Assembly: GCA_020628635.1 (NCBI GenBank)
Contig: JAHDEU010000030.1
Coordinates: forward strand, 5,958 to 12,136
DNA length: 6,179 bases
From: Hellea sp.
GTDB taxonomy: Bacteria > Pseudomonadota > Alphaproteobacteria > Caulobacterales > Maricaulaceae
Reading direction: 5' to 3'
Below, piece by piece: positions 4,522 through 6,179 of the stretch. Under the pieces are notes generated by a model. That model searched no databases. It had not been told where the DNA came from and worked only from the letters and a program-made list of their open reading frames with translations. Position numbers and translations under genes: made by a program. How positions within the stretch are numbered: the stretch's first letter is position 1; the number at the start of each line of letters is the position of its first letter.

Positions 4522-6179
4522 TCACCCCACATCGAACTGCAGCTCCGCCAGTCGCGCATAGAGCCCTCCCGCGGCCGCCAGCTCCGCATGCGTGCCGGTC
4601 TCCACAACGCGGCCCTCGTCCATCACGACGATCCGGTCCGCCTTCAGCACTGTCGCGAGCCTGTGCGCGATGACTAGCGTTGTTCGCCCTTGGCGCAGGC
4701 TTTCAAACGCCATCTGCACCGCGCGTTCGCTCTCCGAGTCCAGCGCGCTCGTCGCCTCGTCCAACAGCAGGATCGGCGCGTCCCGCAATATGCTGCGCGC
4801 GATTGCGATGCGCTGGCGCTGTCCGCCTGAGAGCGTCGCGCCGCGCTCGCCGATATCGGTGTCGTAGCCGTCGGGCAGGGCGGAGATGAAGTCGTGGGCG
4901 TAGGCGGCCTTGGCGGCGGCTATGACCTCCTCGCGCGTCGCGCCCTCGCGGCCATAGGCGATGTTGTCATAGGCCGAGCCGGAGAAGAGCGGCGCGCCCT
5001 GCTGCACGACGGCGATGCGCGAGCGCAGGGCCTCGGGGTTGAGGCGTTTCACATTGTCCCCGCCGACCAGCACGCGACCGCCCTGCACGTCGTAGAAGCG
5101 CAGGATGAGCTGGAAGACGGTCGTCTTGCCCGCCCCGCTCGGCCCGACCAGCGCGACGGTCTCGCCGGGCGCAACGGTCAGCGTGACGTCATGCAGCGCA
5201 GGAGCGTCCTCGCGCGTGGGGTAGGAGAAGGTCACGTTCTCCAGCGCCACCGACGCATCGTCGCCTGGCAGCTCTTCGCCGATCAGGTTTGGCGTCTCGT
5301 CCAGAATGTCGATCAGCCGCTCCGACGCGCCGGACGCGCGCAGCAGGTTGGTGTAGGTTTCCGTCAGGCTCGACAGGCTCGACACGGCGAGGATGGCGTA
5401 GGTCGTGAACGCGGCGATCGACCCGCCCGTCATCTCGCCCGCCATCACCTGCCGCGCACCGTACCAGAGGATGCTCGCAATGCCGACCATGCCGATGGCG
5501 AAGAGCACGGCTGTCAGCCAACTCTGAATGCCGATGCGCTTGGCCTGCACGGCGTAGGTCCGCTCGATGGCCGAGCCGAACGCACCGCGTTCGAGCGCTT
5601 CTCGCGTATAGGCCTGCACGGTCTGGATTGAGCTGATGGCCTCGCCCGCCCGGCCGGACGCTTCGGCGAGCCGGTCCTGCCCGTCGCGCGACAGGCGGCG
5701 GATGACGGGCGTCACCGCCACCACGATGCCGACAATGATGCCGCCCACGACCAGCACGAGCAGGCCGAGCTGCCAGCTTTCCACGAACATGAGGATAATG
5801 GAGCCGATGACGACAGCGCTCGACCGGAGCGCGAAGCTGATCGAACCGGTGACGACTGTTTCCACCAGCGTCGTGTCCGTCGTCAGCCGCGACAGCACTT
5901 CGCCCGTGCGGATTCGCTCGAAATAAGACGGGCTCAGCACGGTCAGGCGGTCGAACACGGCGCGGCGCAGGTCCGCGACGACGCGCTGCCCCAGCGTCGT
6001 GATGAAATAGAAGCGCAGCGCGCCAAAGATCGCGAAGACCAGCGCGTAGCCGATTGCGAGCAGGAAGTAGCTGTCCAAACCCGTGTCGGTGCCCGGAAGC
6101 CGCGCGCAGTAATCCGCCGCGTCTCCGCCGCCGAAGCCGCAATCCACGATGACCTTGACGATGGAGCCGAACAGCAGCG
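4522..6179 (-). CDS. MsbA-type ABC exporter, permease fused to ATPase, partial (N-terminus beyond window)
   Basis: About 551 residues are visible, and the frame stays open to the window edge at 6179, so only the first part (most of membrane helix 1 and any N-terminal tail) is missing. The GTG at 6147 is internal, not the start. The visible protein has the six-helix exporter membrane domain followed by the nucleotide-binding domain. The ATPase has an A-loop tyrosine (FSYPTRED), Walker A GPSGAGKTT (about 5119-5147) and Q-loop VVQQGAPLFSG. It also has the signature LSGGQRQRIAIARS (about 4795-4834), Walker B ILLLDEATSALD (about 4739-4773) and H-loop VIAHRLATV. All catalytic positions are intact, including the Glu after Walker B. 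This is a half-size exporter that would work as a homodimer in the inner membrane, moving a lipid or hydrophobic substrate outward. It resembles the MsbA-related group common in alphaproteobacteria, but the substrate cannot be read from sequence. The first periplasmic loop is long and has two cysteines. It converges on asd. Confidence 0.95.
   Translation of the reverse strand, partial: LLFGSIVKVIVDCGFGGGDAADYCARLPGTDTGLDSYFLLAIGYALVFAIFGALRFYFITTLGQRVVADLRRAVFDRLTVLSPSYFERIRTGEVLSRLTTDTTLVETVVTGSISFALRSSAVVIGSIILMFVESWQLGLLVLVVGGIIVGIVVAVTPVIRRLSRDGQDRLAEASGRAGEAISSIQTVQAYTREALERGAFGSAIERTYAVQAKRIGIQSWLTAVLFAIGMVGIASILWYGARQVMAGEMTGGSIAAFTTYAILAVSSLSSLTETYTNLLRASGASERLIDILDETPNLIGEELPGDDASVALENVTFSYPTREDAPALHDVTLTVAPGETVALVGPSGAGKTTVFQLILRFYDVQGGRVLVGGDNVKRLNPEALRSRIAVVQQGAPLFSGSAYDNIAYGREGATREEVIAAAKAAYAHDFISALPDGYDTDIGERGATLSGGQRQRIAIARSILRDAPILLLDEATSALDSESERAVQMAFESLRQGRTTLVIAHRLATVLKADRIVVMDEGRVVETGTHAELAAAGGLYARLAELQFDVG

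Noticed and set aside
4163..4673. Open frames on both strands that run through the inverted repeat (peptides such as IPAKAGIQ and WIPAFAGM)
   Set aside because: These peptides are a known product of translating this intergenic palindrome. The frames overlap real genes at both ends and have no coding support of their own.
5189..6142. Minus-strand frame of 317 codons overlapping the ABC exporter
   Set aside because: It is an out-of-frame Arg-rich shadow of the exporter, which has every ABC motif in the other frame.

Overview
The window is GC-rich chromosomal DNA that reads like an alphaproteobacterium. The asd sequence, the MsbA-related exporter and the G/C-ending codons suggest a marine or stalked lineage of the Hyphomonadales/Maricaulales/Caulobacterales type. 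That placement is an inference from protein style, not from a marker gene. There is no rRNA, tRNA, CRISPR array, transposase or phage gene.

Layout: (1) 1-771, minus strand: the N-terminal part of a multi-pass membrane protein of unknown function that leaves the window at base 1. Its reading frame looks disturbed near base 57. (2) 869-2845, minus strand: a tight three-gene operon transcribed leftward. It holds two tandem paralogous secreted proteins, each with a signal peptide and four conserved cysteines, which overlap by 8 bp. These are followed by a patatin-like phospholipase joined by a TGATG stop/start overlap. A weak hairpin with a short T run follows the patatin gene. (3) 2897-3226, plus strand: a small basic protein with two membrane helices, divergent from the operon across only about 50 bp. 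(4) 3304-4335, plus strand: asd (aspartate-semialdehyde dehydrogenase), with a good ribosome binding site and its own rho-independent terminator, whose stem contains the asd stop codon. (5) 4336-4521: the intergenic space between the convergent asd and ABC genes. It holds the terminator, a perfect 32-bp inverted repeat with a 45-bp centre, and a small hairpin beside the ABC stop codon. (6) 4522-6179, minus strand: an MsbA-type half-size ABC exporter (membrane domain fused to ATPase) that lacks only its extreme N-terminus because the window ends.

How the genes relate: asd is housekeeping biosynthesis (lysine/diaminopimelate, threonine, methionine) and appears monocistronic. The exporter is a separate transcription unit converging on it. 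The patatin and the two secreted proteins are translationally linked and probably act in one process, perhaps in the envelope; the sequence does not say which. This trio is the only candidate for something undescribed in the window.
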